DNA of 44,395 nt from DMER64 sp964600385 (GTDB lineage Bacteria > Bacteroidota > Bacteroidia > Bacteroidales > UBA932). Numbering within the stretch: the first letter of the stretch is position 1; each line of letters starts with the position of its first letter. The translations under genes and the position numbers were made by a program. Under the pieces are notes generated by a model. That model made no database searches, was not told the origin of the DNA, and worked only from the letters and a program-made list of their open reading frames with translations. The stretch lies in assembly GCA_964600385.1 (NCBI GenBank), contig CAZRJC010000016.1:1-44395 (forward strand), in the 5' to 3' direction. Below, piece by piece: positions 34,578 to 42,460 of this stretch.

Positions 34578-35564
34578 ATGAATACACGTGTTATTTTACT
34601 TTCCGCTTTATTTGCCTTAATACTTAACGGCTGTGTAAACGGACCCCAATTGAAGCCCAATGTCAGTGGAAAAGCAGGAGAAGTGATTGTGGTTATGGAT
34701 AAAAGCAACTGGGAAGCAGCTCCCGGTCAGTCTTTGCGCTCGCTTTTGGCCATTGATTTCCCATACCTTCCGCAAAGTGAACCTCTCTTCTCTTTGTTCA
34801 ATATTACGGAGAATGCTTTCTCGTCAATTTTTCAAAGTCACCGGAATATTATTTTATGCAACATGACTTCAGATCTGCCTGAAGCCAAAGTGGCCATTCA
34901 AAAAGATATCTGGGCCGCTCCCCAAATTGTGATCACGATATCGGGACCTACTCCCGAAACCATCAAGGATTGCATTGACAAAGAAGGCGATAAGATCCGC
35001 AATGCCCTGGAACAGGCAGAAAGAAACAGAGTGATCACGAACTCCAAGAGGTACGAAGAACTGGCTCTGCGCAACACGGTTACCAAATGGCTGGGAGGAT
35101 CTCCTTATTTTCCCAACGGTTACAGCATCAAGAAACAGACAGATAATTTCATCTGGATTGCTTACGAAACAACGTATACAAACCAGGGAATTTTTATTTA
35201 TACGTATCCTTACCGCAGCCAGGAAGATCTTACAATGACACGCATAATTGCCGAAAGGAACCTTGTTCTTGAAAGAGAAGTCCCGGGACCTCTTGATAAC
35301 ACCTACATGACCACCAATTCCATGATTGAACCTTCTTTACGCTGGGTTACATATAATAACCGCGAGTTTGCAGAATTACGCGGGTTATGGGATGTGAAAA
35401 ACGATTTCATGGGGGGGCCGTTTGTCAGCCACTGTTTCTATGATAAGACCAATAACAGGGTAATTGTTCTTGAAGCCTTCGTATATGCTCCAAAATACCA
35501 AAAGCGGAACTATCTCAGGCAGGTGGAATCCATCCTCTACTCTTTTGAGTGGCAAAATGAATAA
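34578..35564 (+). CDS. DUF4837 family lipoprotein
   Basis: This 328-residue lipoprotein has the signal MNTRVILLSALFALILNGC. The body (PNVSGKAGEVIVVMDKSNW, FPYLPQSEPLFSLFNI, WIAYETTYTNQGIFIYTYPY) matches DUF4837, a Bacteroidota-specific family of unknown function. It lies 11 nt after rseP at the end of that operon, so an envelope-homeostasis role is an inference from position only. Confidence 0.88.
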   Translation: MNTRVILLSALFALILNGCVNGPQLKPNVSGKAGEVIVVMDKSNWEAAPGQSLRSLLAIDFPYLPQSEPLFSLFNITENAFSSIFQSHRNIILCNMTSDLPEAKVAIQKDIWAAPQIVITISGPTPETIKDCIDKEGDKIRNALEQAERNRVITNSKRYEELALRNTVTKWLGGSPYFPNGYSIKKQTDNFIWIAYETTYTNQGIFIYTYPYRSQEDLTMTRIIAERNLVLEREVPGPLDNTYMTTNSMIEPSLRWVTYNNREFAELRGLWDVKNDFMGGPFVSHCFYDKTNNRVIVLEAFVYAPKYQKRNYLRQVESILYSFEWQNE

Positions 35565-35570
35565 AAAAAT

Positions 35571-35600
35571 TTGTAGTAAAGAAAATTCGTTTTACCTTTG
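35571..35600 (+). promoter_or_regulatory. Promoter of tRNA-Glu-rpsT
   Basis: TTG (35571-35573), a 19-nt spacer and TACCTTTG (35593-35600) match the consensus exactly, 12 nt before the mature tRNA. Confidence 0.85.
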
Positions 35601-35612
35601 CGCTCCCAAAAT

Positions 35613-35684
35613 GGCCAGTTCGTCTAAAGGTTAGGACTCAAGATTTTCATTCTTGCAATAGGGGTTCGATTCCCCTACTGGCTA
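35613..35684 (+). tRNA. tRNA-Glu(TTC)
   Basis: The cloverleaf is complete: acceptor GGCCAGT/ACTGGCT with a G1-U72 wobble seen also in other Bacteroidota tRNA-Glu, anticodon stem CAAGA/TCTTG with loop TTTTCAT (anticodon TTC), and a T arm with GGGGTTCGATTCCCC. CCA is not encoded. rpsT begins 24 nt later without its own visible promoter, so the two are probably one transcript. Confidence 0.97.
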
Positions 35685-35708
35685 CAAAAAAAATAAATAA
35701 TAAAGAAA

Positions 35709-35963
35709 ATGGCTCATCACGCATCAGCAGAAAAACGCAATCGTCAAAACTTCAAGAGACGTATTCACAACAGGTACTTTGCCAGAACTACCCGTAATGC
35801 AATTAAAGCGTTACGTGAAACTACAGACAAAACCGCTGCAGTAGCTTTGTTGCCCAAGGTCTTCTCCATGATAGACAAACTTGCCAAGATCAATGTGATC
35901 CATGACAATAAAGCCGGCAACCTTAAAAGCGGTTTAACAGTATATGTAAACAAACTCGCCTGA
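35709..35963 (+). CDS. rpsT: 30S ribosomal protein S20
   Basis: This 84-residue protein is typical S20: MAHHASAEKRNRQNFKRRIH, then RTTRNAIKALRE, with the KLAKINVIHDNKAGNLKSGL C-terminal helices. S20 binds 16S rRNA helices 9 and 44 early in 30S assembly. It appears to be co-transcribed with tRNA-Glu and is followed by a strong terminator. Confidence 0.97.
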   Translation: MAHHASAEKRNRQNFKRRIHNRYFARTTRNAIKALRETTDKTAAVALLPKVFSMIDKLAKINVIHDNKAGNLKSGLTVYVNKLA

Positions 35964-35988
35964 TTTTTACGATTTGTCCTGAATATTA

Positions 35989-36021
35989 CAAAATGCTTCC
36001 CTACCTTGGGAAGCATTTTTG
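35989..36021 (+). terminator. Rho-independent terminator after rpsT
   Basis: AAAATGCTTCCC pairs with GGGAAGCATTTT around a 6-nt loop and is followed by T residues. The stem is almost symmetric. It ends 8 nt before the radC start, so radC must be expressed by readthrough or from a very close promoter. Confidence 0.88.
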
Positions 36022-36028
36022 TTTGTGT

Positions 36029-36715
36029 ATGGATAGGAAGTTAATGATAAGGGATTGGGCTCCCGAAGACAGGCCCAGGGAAAAACTAATGCAATCCGGG
36101 GCTGCTGCCCTGACGAACGTTGAGTTGCTGGCCATTTTGCTACGTACCGGCTGTGACGGTTCTACCGTAATGGATGTGGGCCGTTCACTCCTGGCCGCAC
36201 ATGAAAATGATCTGTTGGCACTCATGCACTCTTCGCCCGATAAAATGATGCACATACGGGGTATGGGAAAAACAAAAGCGGTAACACTCAGCGCTGCCTT
36301 TGAGTTGGGACGGCGCTGCCAGTTCAGGCCGCCGAAAACGGGTCCTGTAACCTCGGCCCGGGATGTGGCCGAACTCATGATCCCCATGCTAAAAGACCTT
36401 TCTTACGAAACCTGCTGGGTATTGTATTTCGACGGAGGCAGAAACTATATTGGCAAAGAGCAGATAAGCAGCGGAGGATTAAATGCCACTATAGTAGATG
36501 TGAGGATGGTCCTGAAAACGGCACTGGACAAACTGGCGTGTGAAATGATTCTGGTACATAACCATCCTTCTGGCAATACGAGCCCGGGACGTCAGGACAA
36601 ACTGCTTACACAATCGCTGAAAAACGCCGCCAAAATGGTAGATATTGCTCTTATTGATCATGTAATTATTGGGGGTGACGGTTATTTCAGCTTTGCCGAA
36701 GAAGGCATATTGTAA
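36029..36715 (+). CDS. radC: RadC family JAB/MPN-domain protein
   Basis: I start at ATG 36029 (MDRKLMIRDWAPEDRPREKL), because the longer frame would begin inside the rpsT terminator. The 228-residue protein has an N-terminal helix-hairpin-helix region (VELLAILLRTG, HIRGMGKTKAVTLSAAFELG) and a C-terminal JAB metalloprotease-like domain. Its metal motif is VHNHPSGNTSPGRQD (His177, His179, Asp190). Despite the name, a role in DNA repair is not established. Its stop codon overlaps the -33 box of upp. Confidence 0.94.
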   Translation: MDRKLMIRDWAPEDRPREKLMQSGAAALTNVELLAILLRTGCDGSTVMDVGRSLLAAHENDLLALMHSSPDKMMHIRGMGKTKAVTLSAAFELGRRCQFRPPKTGPVTSARDVAELMIPMLKDLSYETCWVLYFDGGRNYIGKEQISSGGLNATIVDVRMVLKTALDKLACEMILVHNHPSGNTSPGRQDKLLTQSLKNAAKMVDIALIDHVIIGGDGYFSFAEEGIL

Positions 36716-36739
36716 ATGATGGGGAGTTTTGTACCTTTG
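36710..36739 (+). promoter_or_regulatory. Promoter of upp
   Basis: TTG (36710-36712), a 19-nt spacer and TACCTTTG (36732-36739) match the consensus exactly. The -33 element abuts the radC stop codon. Confidence 0.85.
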
Positions 36740-36756
36740 ACAAAAATTCCCCGGAT

Positions 36757-37410
36757 ATGCTTACACATATATTTGCAGAAAAGGACTCTCTTTTCAATGT
36801 CGTCCTTGCGGAGCTGCGCGATATAGAAATTCAGAAAGATCCCCTGCGTTTCAGATACAATCTCACCAGGCTGGGATTTATGTTTGCCTATGAAATAGGA
36901 AAGACGCTTTCTTATCGGGAAAAAGAAGTTCAGACGCCTCTGGGGATTTCAAACTGCAAGGTGCTCGAAGACCAGATAGTGCTGGCAACAGTCCTTCGCG
37001 CGGGGCTGCCTCTTCATGAGGGTATGCTCCAGGTGTTTGACCGGGCTCAGAATGCTTTTGTCGCCGCTTACCGCAAATACGGCCGTGATTATAAATTCAC
37101 CATTCAAATGGAATACATGGCCAGCCCGTCACTCGAGGACAAGGTGCTTATACTTTCTGATCCCATGCTGGCTACAGGCTCCACCATTTTACTTACTTAC
37201 CAGGAAATGGTACAAAAGAAAGGCACCCCCAAACATTGCCATATTGTTTCTCCCATCGCATCGAGGGAAGGTTATGAATACCTCTGCAGAAAACTGCCCC
37301 AAAAAGGCATTACACTGTGGTTCGGTGCTATAGATGAGGAATTGACCACCAAATCATATATTGTCCCCGGTCTGGGCGATGCCGGAGACCTGGCTTACGG
37401 AGAAAAGTAA
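36757..37410 (+). CDS. upp: Uracil phosphoribosyltransferase
   Basis: This 217-residue pyrimidine-salvage enzyme makes UMP from uracil and PRPP. The PRPP-binding loop LILSDPMLATGST lies at about 131-143, and the uracil-binding C terminus reads YIVPGLGDAGDLAYG. VLRAGLPLHEGM is also typical. The last 57 bases are shared antisense with the convergent amidohydrolase gene. Confidence 0.96.
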   Translation: MLTHIFAEKDSLFNVVLAELRDIEIQKDPLRFRYNLTRLGFMFAYEIGKTLSYREKEVQTPLGISNCKVLEDQIVLATVLRAGLPLHEGMLQVFDRAQNAFVAAYRKYGRDYKFTIQMEYMASPSLEDKVLILSDPMLATGSTILLTYQEMVQKKGTPKHCHIVSPIASREGYEYLCRKLPQKGITLWFGAIDEELTTKSYIVPGLGDAGDLAYGEK

Positions 37411-39036
37411 TTCACCGTTGATATAAGTAGCCATGCAGTGTGTGGAGAGGACCTCCTCTGCAGGTAATGTCATAAGATCTCCGCTCCAGATAATAAAGTC
37501 GGCCAACTTGCTCTTTTCTATTGAGCCTTTATTCGCTTCCTCAAAATTGCCTTTGGCAGCCCAGAGGGTCATCCCACGTAATGTGCTTTCACGTGATACG
37601 GCGTCTTCCGTTTGCCAGCCGCCTTCCGGTTGCATTTGAGCATTCATGCGTGCAATGGCAGCAAAGAAAGTATAGAGCGGATTAATGCTTTCAACGGGAG
37701 CATCGGTGCCAAACGGCGCCCAGCCAATAGTTTCAATCAGTCTTTTACAGGCATAAGCCCCTTTTACTCTTTCGGGTCCCAGCCTTGTGGCGGCCCATCC
37801 CATATCTGATGTTGCATGAACAGGCTGAATGGAAGGAACCACGTTAAGCTCGGTATAACGTACAAAATCTTCAGGGGCTACCACCTGTGAATGTTCTATC
37901 CTCCAGCGCAGGTCGTTCTCTGCAGGGAGGAACGGGGTGTACAGATCCAGGACTTTACTCACTCCTTTATCACCAATCGCGTGAGTGGCCACCTGAAAAC
38001 CTGCCTCTGAAGCTTTTTTACAGATGTCGGAGAAAGTCCCGTCGGGAGTGACCTGGATCCCGGAACTGGACGGATTATCGGAATAAGGTTCGAACAGCAG
38101 CGCTCCGCCGGAGCCCAGCGCACCGTCTATATATAATTTAACGGCCGACACACTCAACCTGTCGGAGCGGTACGGGCGGGGGAAATACGTGAAATTCTCC
38201 TCCGATGGGTTCATCCAGATATCCAGACGTAATTTTAATGCGCCGCTCTTTGCCAGAGAATCCATCAACTCAATGGAACGTAACGGAAGTCCGGCATCTG
38301 TTACCGATCCCAGTCCCCATGAACAACAGAGTTTCTGAGCTTCTTTAATGCATTCAATCTGCGTTTCACGGTCCATGGGAGGTATGGTTGCACTTATCCG
38401 TTCATAGGTGTTTTCAAGGAATACGCCGGTAAACTTACCGGATATTGGCCTGTAAAGAGCCTCTCCGTGGGGAATGTCCGGATCGTTTTCGGTCAGTCCG
38501 GCCAGCCTGATGGCCCTGTCATTAACCCAGATTGCATGAAAATCGACCCTGCGCAGGTAAACGGGAATATCGGGGAAAGCCTCGTTCAGGACATCGTTCA
38601 GCGGCAGTGACGGATCTTCCCAAAGCGTCTGGTCCCAACCGTCCCCCACAATAAATGCCGGTTTGTATTTATTGTAATGGTCTCTAAGCCGTTCTGCAAC
38701 TTCCTGAACAGATGCGGCTCCGCGAAGGTCCACGTAACGAAGGCCCTCGGCTACCTGTAAAAAATGACTGTGTGCATCGTTGAAAGCAGGGTAAACTGCA
38801 AGGCCTTCTGCATCCACTTCCCGGCGGCCTTTGTATTTTTCAAGTATGTGTTTAGTGGTTCCGGTTTCAACGAACCGGCCGTCCTGAACAGCAAAAGCCT
38901 CGCAAAGGCTGAAGTCTGCATCGACGGTATAGACAATGGCATTATACAGGACAAGGTCCACGGTACGGCGTGTGCTGCAGGCTCCGGTTCCGACAAATGT
39001 TCCCATGACCATAGATAAGAACACTATAATTTTCAT
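37354..39036 (-). CDS. Amidohydrolase (YtcJ-like) lipoprotein
   Basis: I start at ATG 39036, where MKIIVFLSMVMGTFVGTGAC gives a lipoprotein signal; this start lies 1 nt after the rpoN stop. The 560-residue protein belongs to the amidohydrolase_3/YtcJ group: the metal motif AFNDAHSHF, HAIGDKGVSKVLDLY, RIEHSQVVAPEDF and the late FGTDAPVESINPL. Substrates of this group are poorly known. A lipidated, exported form is notable for an enzyme family that is often cytoplasmic. The normal end (YINGELLF) is extended by about 15 residues encoded opposite upp. Confidence 0.9.
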   Translation of the reverse strand: MKIIVFLSMVMGTFVGTGACSTRRTVDLVLYNAIVYTVDADFSLCEAFAVQDGRFVETGTTKHILEKYKGRREVDAEGLAVYPAFNDAHSHFLQVAEGLRYVDLRGAASVQEVAERLRDHYNKYKPAFIVGDGWDQTLWEDPSLPLNDVLNEAFPDIPVYLRRVDFHAIWVNDRAIRLAGLTENDPDIPHGEALYRPISGKFTGVFLENTYERISATIPPMDRETQIECIKEAQKLCCSWGLGSVTDAGLPLRSIELMDSLAKSGALKLRLDIWMNPSEENFTYFPRPYRSDRLSVSAVKLYIDGALGSGGALLFEPYSDNPSSSGIQVTPDGTFSDICKKASEAGFQVATHAIGDKGVSKVLDLYTPFLPAENDLRWRIEHSQVVAPEDFVRYTELNVVPSIQPVHATSDMGWAATRLGPERVKGAYACKRLIETIGWAPFGTDAPVESINPLYTFFAAIARMNAQMQPEGGWQTEDAVSRESTLRGMTLWAAKGNFEEANKGSIEKSKLADFIIWSGDLMTLPAEEVLSTHCMATYINGELLFSVSQVSGIAQTGDNI

Positions 39037-39037
39037 A

Positions 39038-40450
39038 TCAGATCTGTTTGCGAAGGCGTGCAATGGGGATTCCCAGTTGCTCCCGGTATTTTGCAACGGT
39101 GCGTCTGGCCACTTTATACCCTTTCTCAGTAAGACACGTTACCAGTTCCTCGTCAGTCAGAGGTTTTATTTTATTCTCTTTGTTTATGCTTTCTGCCAGA
39201 ATGTTCTTTATTTCCCTGGTAGATACTTCTTCGCCGTTCTCAGTCATCAGTCCTTCAGAAAAGAAATATTTAAGGGAGAAAATTCCGAAATGAGTCTGGA
39301 TATACTTGGAATTGACTACGCGCGAAATGGTAGAGATATCAAGTCCTGTTTTCTCGGCAATATTTTTGAGCACCATGGGTTTTAGCTTGGTCTCGTCACC
39401 CTCCAGAAAGTATTCTTCCTGAAACTCGAGGATGGCCTTCATGGTGTTCCTGAGTGTGTTTTGCCGTTGTTTGAGTGCCTCTATGAACCACTTGGCCGAA
39501 TCGAGCTTTTGCTTTACGAAAGTGGCCGCTTCTTTGCTTTCACGTACACTCTTATCGGCCGCTTTCAACAACATATCGGCGTAACGCTTGTTAATGCGCA
39601 GTTCAGGAATGGAAAACCGGGGTAACGAAAGTACTGGCTCGCCGTCCTTCATTTCAAGAACAAAATCCGGAACCACCTGCTGGGCCCGGTCGGTGTACGA
39701 ATCGTCCACATTTCCACCGGGGCGGGGATTCAGGTGCAGGATCTCTTCTATGCCTTCCTTGAGCGTTCCCTGCGAAATGCCCATCCGGGACATGATTTTA
39801 TCGTAATGCTTTTTTGTGAACTCGTTAAAGTATTTATCAAGAATGGTAATAGCTGTTTCTACGGACGGTTTTGAATCCAGGGATCTGATCTGAATAAGCA
39901 GACACTCTCTCAGGTCTCTGGCGCCCACTCCGGGCGGATCAAAATCCTGTACAATTGCCAGGGCCTCGTTGATTTCTTCAGGTGTGGCTTCAACTCCCAG
40001 CCTGAAAGCCAGGTCGTCCGAAAGCGTTTCCAGATCGCGCCTGAGATAGCCGTCATCATCCAGGCTGCCTATGATAAACAGGGCAATGGTGCGTTGCCTT
40101 TCGGAAAGAGAGCGGAATCCCAGTTGGGATTCAAGGTGCTGGTGAAAGCTTTCTTTCACAGAAAAACCCGGGAATTCCTTCTTGATGTCTCTGGACTGAT
40201 TGTTAACGTAAAGTTTATATGATGGAATGGAATCGTCCTGACCGTAATAATCACTTAAAGACAGTTCTTTTGAGTTTTCAGGTTCTTCGTCGGACTCGGT
40301 TGTTTCAAGCACCGGGTTCTCTTCAAGTTCCTTTCTTACACGTTGGTCGAGCTCCAATGCAGGCAGTTCCAGAAGTTTTATAGTCTGGATCTGCAGCGGC
40401 GATAATTTCTGCTTAAGCTGCAGTTTCTGTTGAAGTGACTGAGATAACAT
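39038..40450 (-). CDS. rpoN: RNA polymerase sigma-54 factor
   Basis: I start at ATG 40450 (MLSQSLQQKLQLKQKLSPLQIQ), which is the canonical RpoN region I; the longer frame to 40663 runs antisense through the divergent gene. The 470-residue protein has the glutamine-rich activator-interacting N terminus, the acidic region II, the core-binding domain (DFDPPGVGARDLRECLLIQ) and the C-terminal RpoN box ARRTVAKYRE. It recognises -24/-12 promoters together with enhancer-binding ATPases, none of which is in this window. It is co-transcribed with the amidohydrolase gene. Confidence 0.97.
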   Translation of the reverse strand: MLSQSLQQKLQLKQKLSPLQIQTIKLLELPALELDQRVRKELEENPVLETTESDEEPENSKELSLSDYYGQDDSIPSYKLYVNNQSRDIKKEFPGFSVKESFHQHLESQLGFRSLSERQRTIALFIIGSLDDDGYLRRDLETLSDDLAFRLGVEATPEEINEALAIVQDFDPPGVGARDLRECLLIQIRSLDSKPSVETAITILDKYFNEFTKKHYDKIMSRMGISQGTLKEGIEEILHLNPRPGGNVDDSYTDRAQQVVPDFVLEMKDGEPVLSLPRFSIPELRINKRYADMLLKAADKSVRESKEAATFVKQKLDSAKWFIEALKQRQNTLRNTMKAILEFQEEYFLEGDETKLKPMVLKNIAEKTGLDISTISRVVNSKYIQTHFGIFSLKYFFSEGLMTENGEEVSTREIKNILAESINKENKIKPLTDEELVTCLTEKGYKVARRTVAKYREQLGIPIARLRKQI

Positions 40451-40468
40451 ATAGTTCTGTTCCGGAGA

Positions 40469-40476
40469 CAAAGATA
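40469..40476 (-). promoter_or_regulatory. -7 box of rpoN
   Basis: TATCTTTG on the minus strand lies 18 nt before the rpoN ATG. The -33 element is not a clear TTG. Confidence 0.6.
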
Positions 40477-40529
40477 CACAATTGCATTCTTTTCCATAAC
40501 TTAGCAGCCAATAAACACCGAAAAAACAT

Positions 40530-41498
40530 ATGGAACCAATTATTCCTCCAGTTCCCAGATCATTGCTGGAAGAGGAACTGACCAAAGAACGATTTGTCAG
40601 GTATTCTTCCAGGGGAGAAAATAAATTATATGATTTCAACGCACACGAGGCTCCCAATACCATGCGTGAAGTGGGACGTTTAAGAGAGATTGCATTTCGG
40701 GCAGCCGGAGGAGGGACCGGACATTCAACTGATATTGACGAATACGATACGAGTATGGACGCCCCCTACAGGCAACTGATCGTGTGGAATCCAAAGACCA
40801 GGGAAATCCTGGGTGGTTACCGTTATATTTTAGGTGCGGGACTGGAACCCAAACATCTTGCCACTTCACCCATTTTTGATTTTTCCGATCGTTTTCTTAA
40901 TGACTACCTTCCTTTCACGATAGAGTTGGGACGTTCTTTCGTTCAGCCGAATTATCAGACATCCAACGACAACCGTTCCGGATTGTATGCTTTGGATAAC
41001 CTTTGGGATGGGCTTGGGGCATTAATCGTCAGATACCCTGCCATGAAATATTTCTTTGGGAAAGTCACCATGTATCTTTCCTATAACCAACAGGCCCGTA
41101 ACTGCCTGCTTTATTTCCTGAACAGATGTTTTCCCGACACGGAGAAACTCGTCCTGCCCAAACATCCCCTCGGCTTTAATGCCGAAAATCCCTATTATAA
41201 AAACCTCTTCGGCGCCAATGAATATGAAAAGGATTACAAGACACTCGTGCAGGAAATAAGGTCCTACGGAGAAAGAATCCCACCGCTTATCAATTCATAT
41301 ATGCGGATTTCCCCCAATATGCGGGTTTTTGGCACTACCCTCAACCCTCACTTCGGAGATGTAGAGGAAACAGGGATCCTGATAACCATAAAAGATATGT
41401 ATCCCGAGATTGTGGGCCGTCATATGACGTCCCTTAAGAACTTTGCCGAAAGGATGCGTTTGCTTTGGTGGCGAAAACCTACAGAGGAGGATAATTAA
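40530..41498 (+). CDS. GlsB-like GNAT N-acyltransferase
   Basis: The 322-residue protein (MEPIIPPVPRSLLEEELTKE, MREVGRLREIAFRAAGGGTG, QLIVWNPKTREILGGYRY, LPFTIELGRSFVQPNYQ) resembles the Bacteroides GNAT/OlsB-like enzymes that include GlsB, which N-acylates glycine with a 3-hydroxy fatty acid to start glycine-lipid synthesis. This is recognition from memory of the family, not a search. The O-acyltransferase partner GlsA, adjacent in Bacteroides, is not next to it here. It is divergent from rpoN and its end overlaps the SPOR gene by 20 nt. Confidence 0.8.
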   Translation: MEPIIPPVPRSLLEEELTKERFVRYSSRGENKLYDFNAHEAPNTMREVGRLREIAFRAAGGGTGHSTDIDEYDTSMDAPYRQLIVWNPKTREILGGYRYILGAGLEPKHLATSPIFDFSDRFLNDYLPFTIELGRSFVQPNYQTSNDNRSGLYALDNLWDGLGALIVRYPAMKYFFGKVTMYLSYNQQARNCLLYFLNRCFPDTEKLVLPKHPLGFNAENPYYKNLFGANEYEKDYKTLVQEIRSYGERIPPLINSYMRISPNMRVFGTTLNPHFGDVEETGILITIKDMYPEIVGRHMTSLKNFAERMRLLWWRKPTEEDN

Positions 41499-41958
41499 TA
41501 TGTTCCCGGGTGATGAACGCCTGGGGATAAATTCCTTTTATGGAATTCATGAAACGTGTTGCTTCGCTTTTTGTCCTGAAATCGCCTACAGTCACTTTAA
41601 AATAGGGATTCTCATATATCCGGTATACAGCAATCCCCGGTGATGCCGCCGAAAATTCGCCGGCAATTCTTTCTGATTCTGATCTGGCCGATTGCTTGTT
41701 ATCAAAAAAAATGCGTACCCTGAATCCGTTGAGTTTAGACCCCGCGGTCATGTCAGACAGGAGCTTTCCCTGCATGTAATTGTCAATGGAGTCAGATTGG
41801 TAAATGCGGATATGATTTCCGGCCGGGCCCGGTTCGGCCAGCCAGTTATATACATCGCGTCCGAGCAGGACTGAATCTACCTGTTGGGCAGACAGTGCAA
41901 GTGGGGAAATCAATAGAACGATTCCTGCCAGAAAGGAATATGTAAGATTCTTTGTCAT
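41479..41958 (-). CDS. SPOR-domain exported protein
   Basis: This 159-residue protein has a signal peptide (MTKNLTYSFLAGIVLLISPLALSAQ), a short linker and a C-terminal SPOR domain (GFRVRIFFDNKQSARSESER, YENPYFKVTVGDFRTKSEA, PQAFITRE). SPOR domains bind denuded glycan strands in septal peptidoglycan. Its ATG overlaps the stop of the upstream lipoprotein gene (ATGA). Confidence 0.9.
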   Translation of the reverse strand: MTKNLTYSFLAGIVLLISPLALSAQQVDSVLLGRDVYNWLAEPGPAGNHIRIYQSDSIDNYMQGKLLSDMTAGSKLNGFRVRIFFDNKQSARSESERIAGEFSAASPGIAVYRIYENPYFKVTVGDFRTKSEATRFMNSIKGIYPQAFITREHINYPPL

Positions 41959-42416
41959 AACTCAAAGATGTTTTTTGCCGGGATATCCATAAATTTCATG
42001 TGATGTTTTATGCCTCCGCTCCTTACCGTTGCGTTAAGATCCAGCTTCAGACGCTCCAGTACCGATTCGTCCAGATCGAAAGACCCGGAAAACAGAGTCA
42101 TCATGTTTGTGATTTTCAGGCGCAGGCTTCCTTCACTGGAGGATATTCCCCTGGGGGCGAACAACAGTGTGGTATCCATGGTAAACGAGGCCACCTGTTT
42201 ATCATCGAGCCTCACCACTCCGTTCACCTCCTTCAGAAAAAGACGACTCCCGGTAGGATTATTTACAGTGGCTTCAATTTTGATCTTTGCCGTGGACAGG
42301 CTGGTCATGTTGAACTGTTTTACAACGACATTCTCAATGGAAATGTCTTTATAACGGGAACAACCTGCAGCCATCAAAACGGCCATCAGACATATGGTTA
42401 CGGTTTTTAACTTCAT
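41955..42416 (-). CDS. LEA type 2-like small lipoprotein
   Basis: I start at ATG 42416, where MKLKTVTICLMAVLMAAGC is a clear lipoprotein signal 4 nt after a TACCTTTG box; a longer frame to 42845 would run antisense into miaB. The 153-residue protein (ISIENVVVKQFNMTSLSTAK, VNNPTGSRLFLKEVNGVVRL) resembles the LEA14/WHy-like beta-sandwich found in many Bacteroidota lipoproteins. Function is unknown. It is co-transcribed with the SPOR-domain gene. Confidence 0.8.
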   Translation of the reverse strand: MKLKTVTICLMAVLMAAGCSRYKDISIENVVVKQFNMTSLSTAKIKIEATVNNPTGSRLFLKEVNGVVRLDDKQVASFTMDTTLLFAPRGISSSEGSLRLKITNMMTLFSGSFDLDESVLERLKLDLNATVRSGGIKHHMKFMDIPAKNIFEL

Positions 42417-42420
42417 ATTG

Positions 42421-42428
42421 CAAAGGTA
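42421..42428 (-). promoter_or_regulatory. -7 box of the LEA2-SPOR operon
   Basis: TACCTTTG on the minus strand ends 4 nt before the ATG, predicting a leaderless mRNA. Confidence 0.65.
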
Positions 42429-42448
42429 TACATTTGGGGTGAATATGC

Positions 42449-42456
42449 TATATTTG
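42449..42456 (+). promoter_or_regulatory. -7 box of miaB
   Basis: TATATTTG ends 4 nt before the miaB ATG. The two divergent promoters share only 44 bp between start codons. Confidence 0.65.
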
Positions 42457-42460
42457 TGCC

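Noticed and set aside
35993..36028. Upstream start for RadC
   Set aside because: It lies inside the rpsT terminator stem; MDRKLMIRDW at 36029 fits the family.
40451..40663. 71-codon N-terminal extension of RpoN
   Set aside because: It runs antisense through the start of the GlsB-like gene and across the rpoN promoter; the canonical region I starts at 40450.
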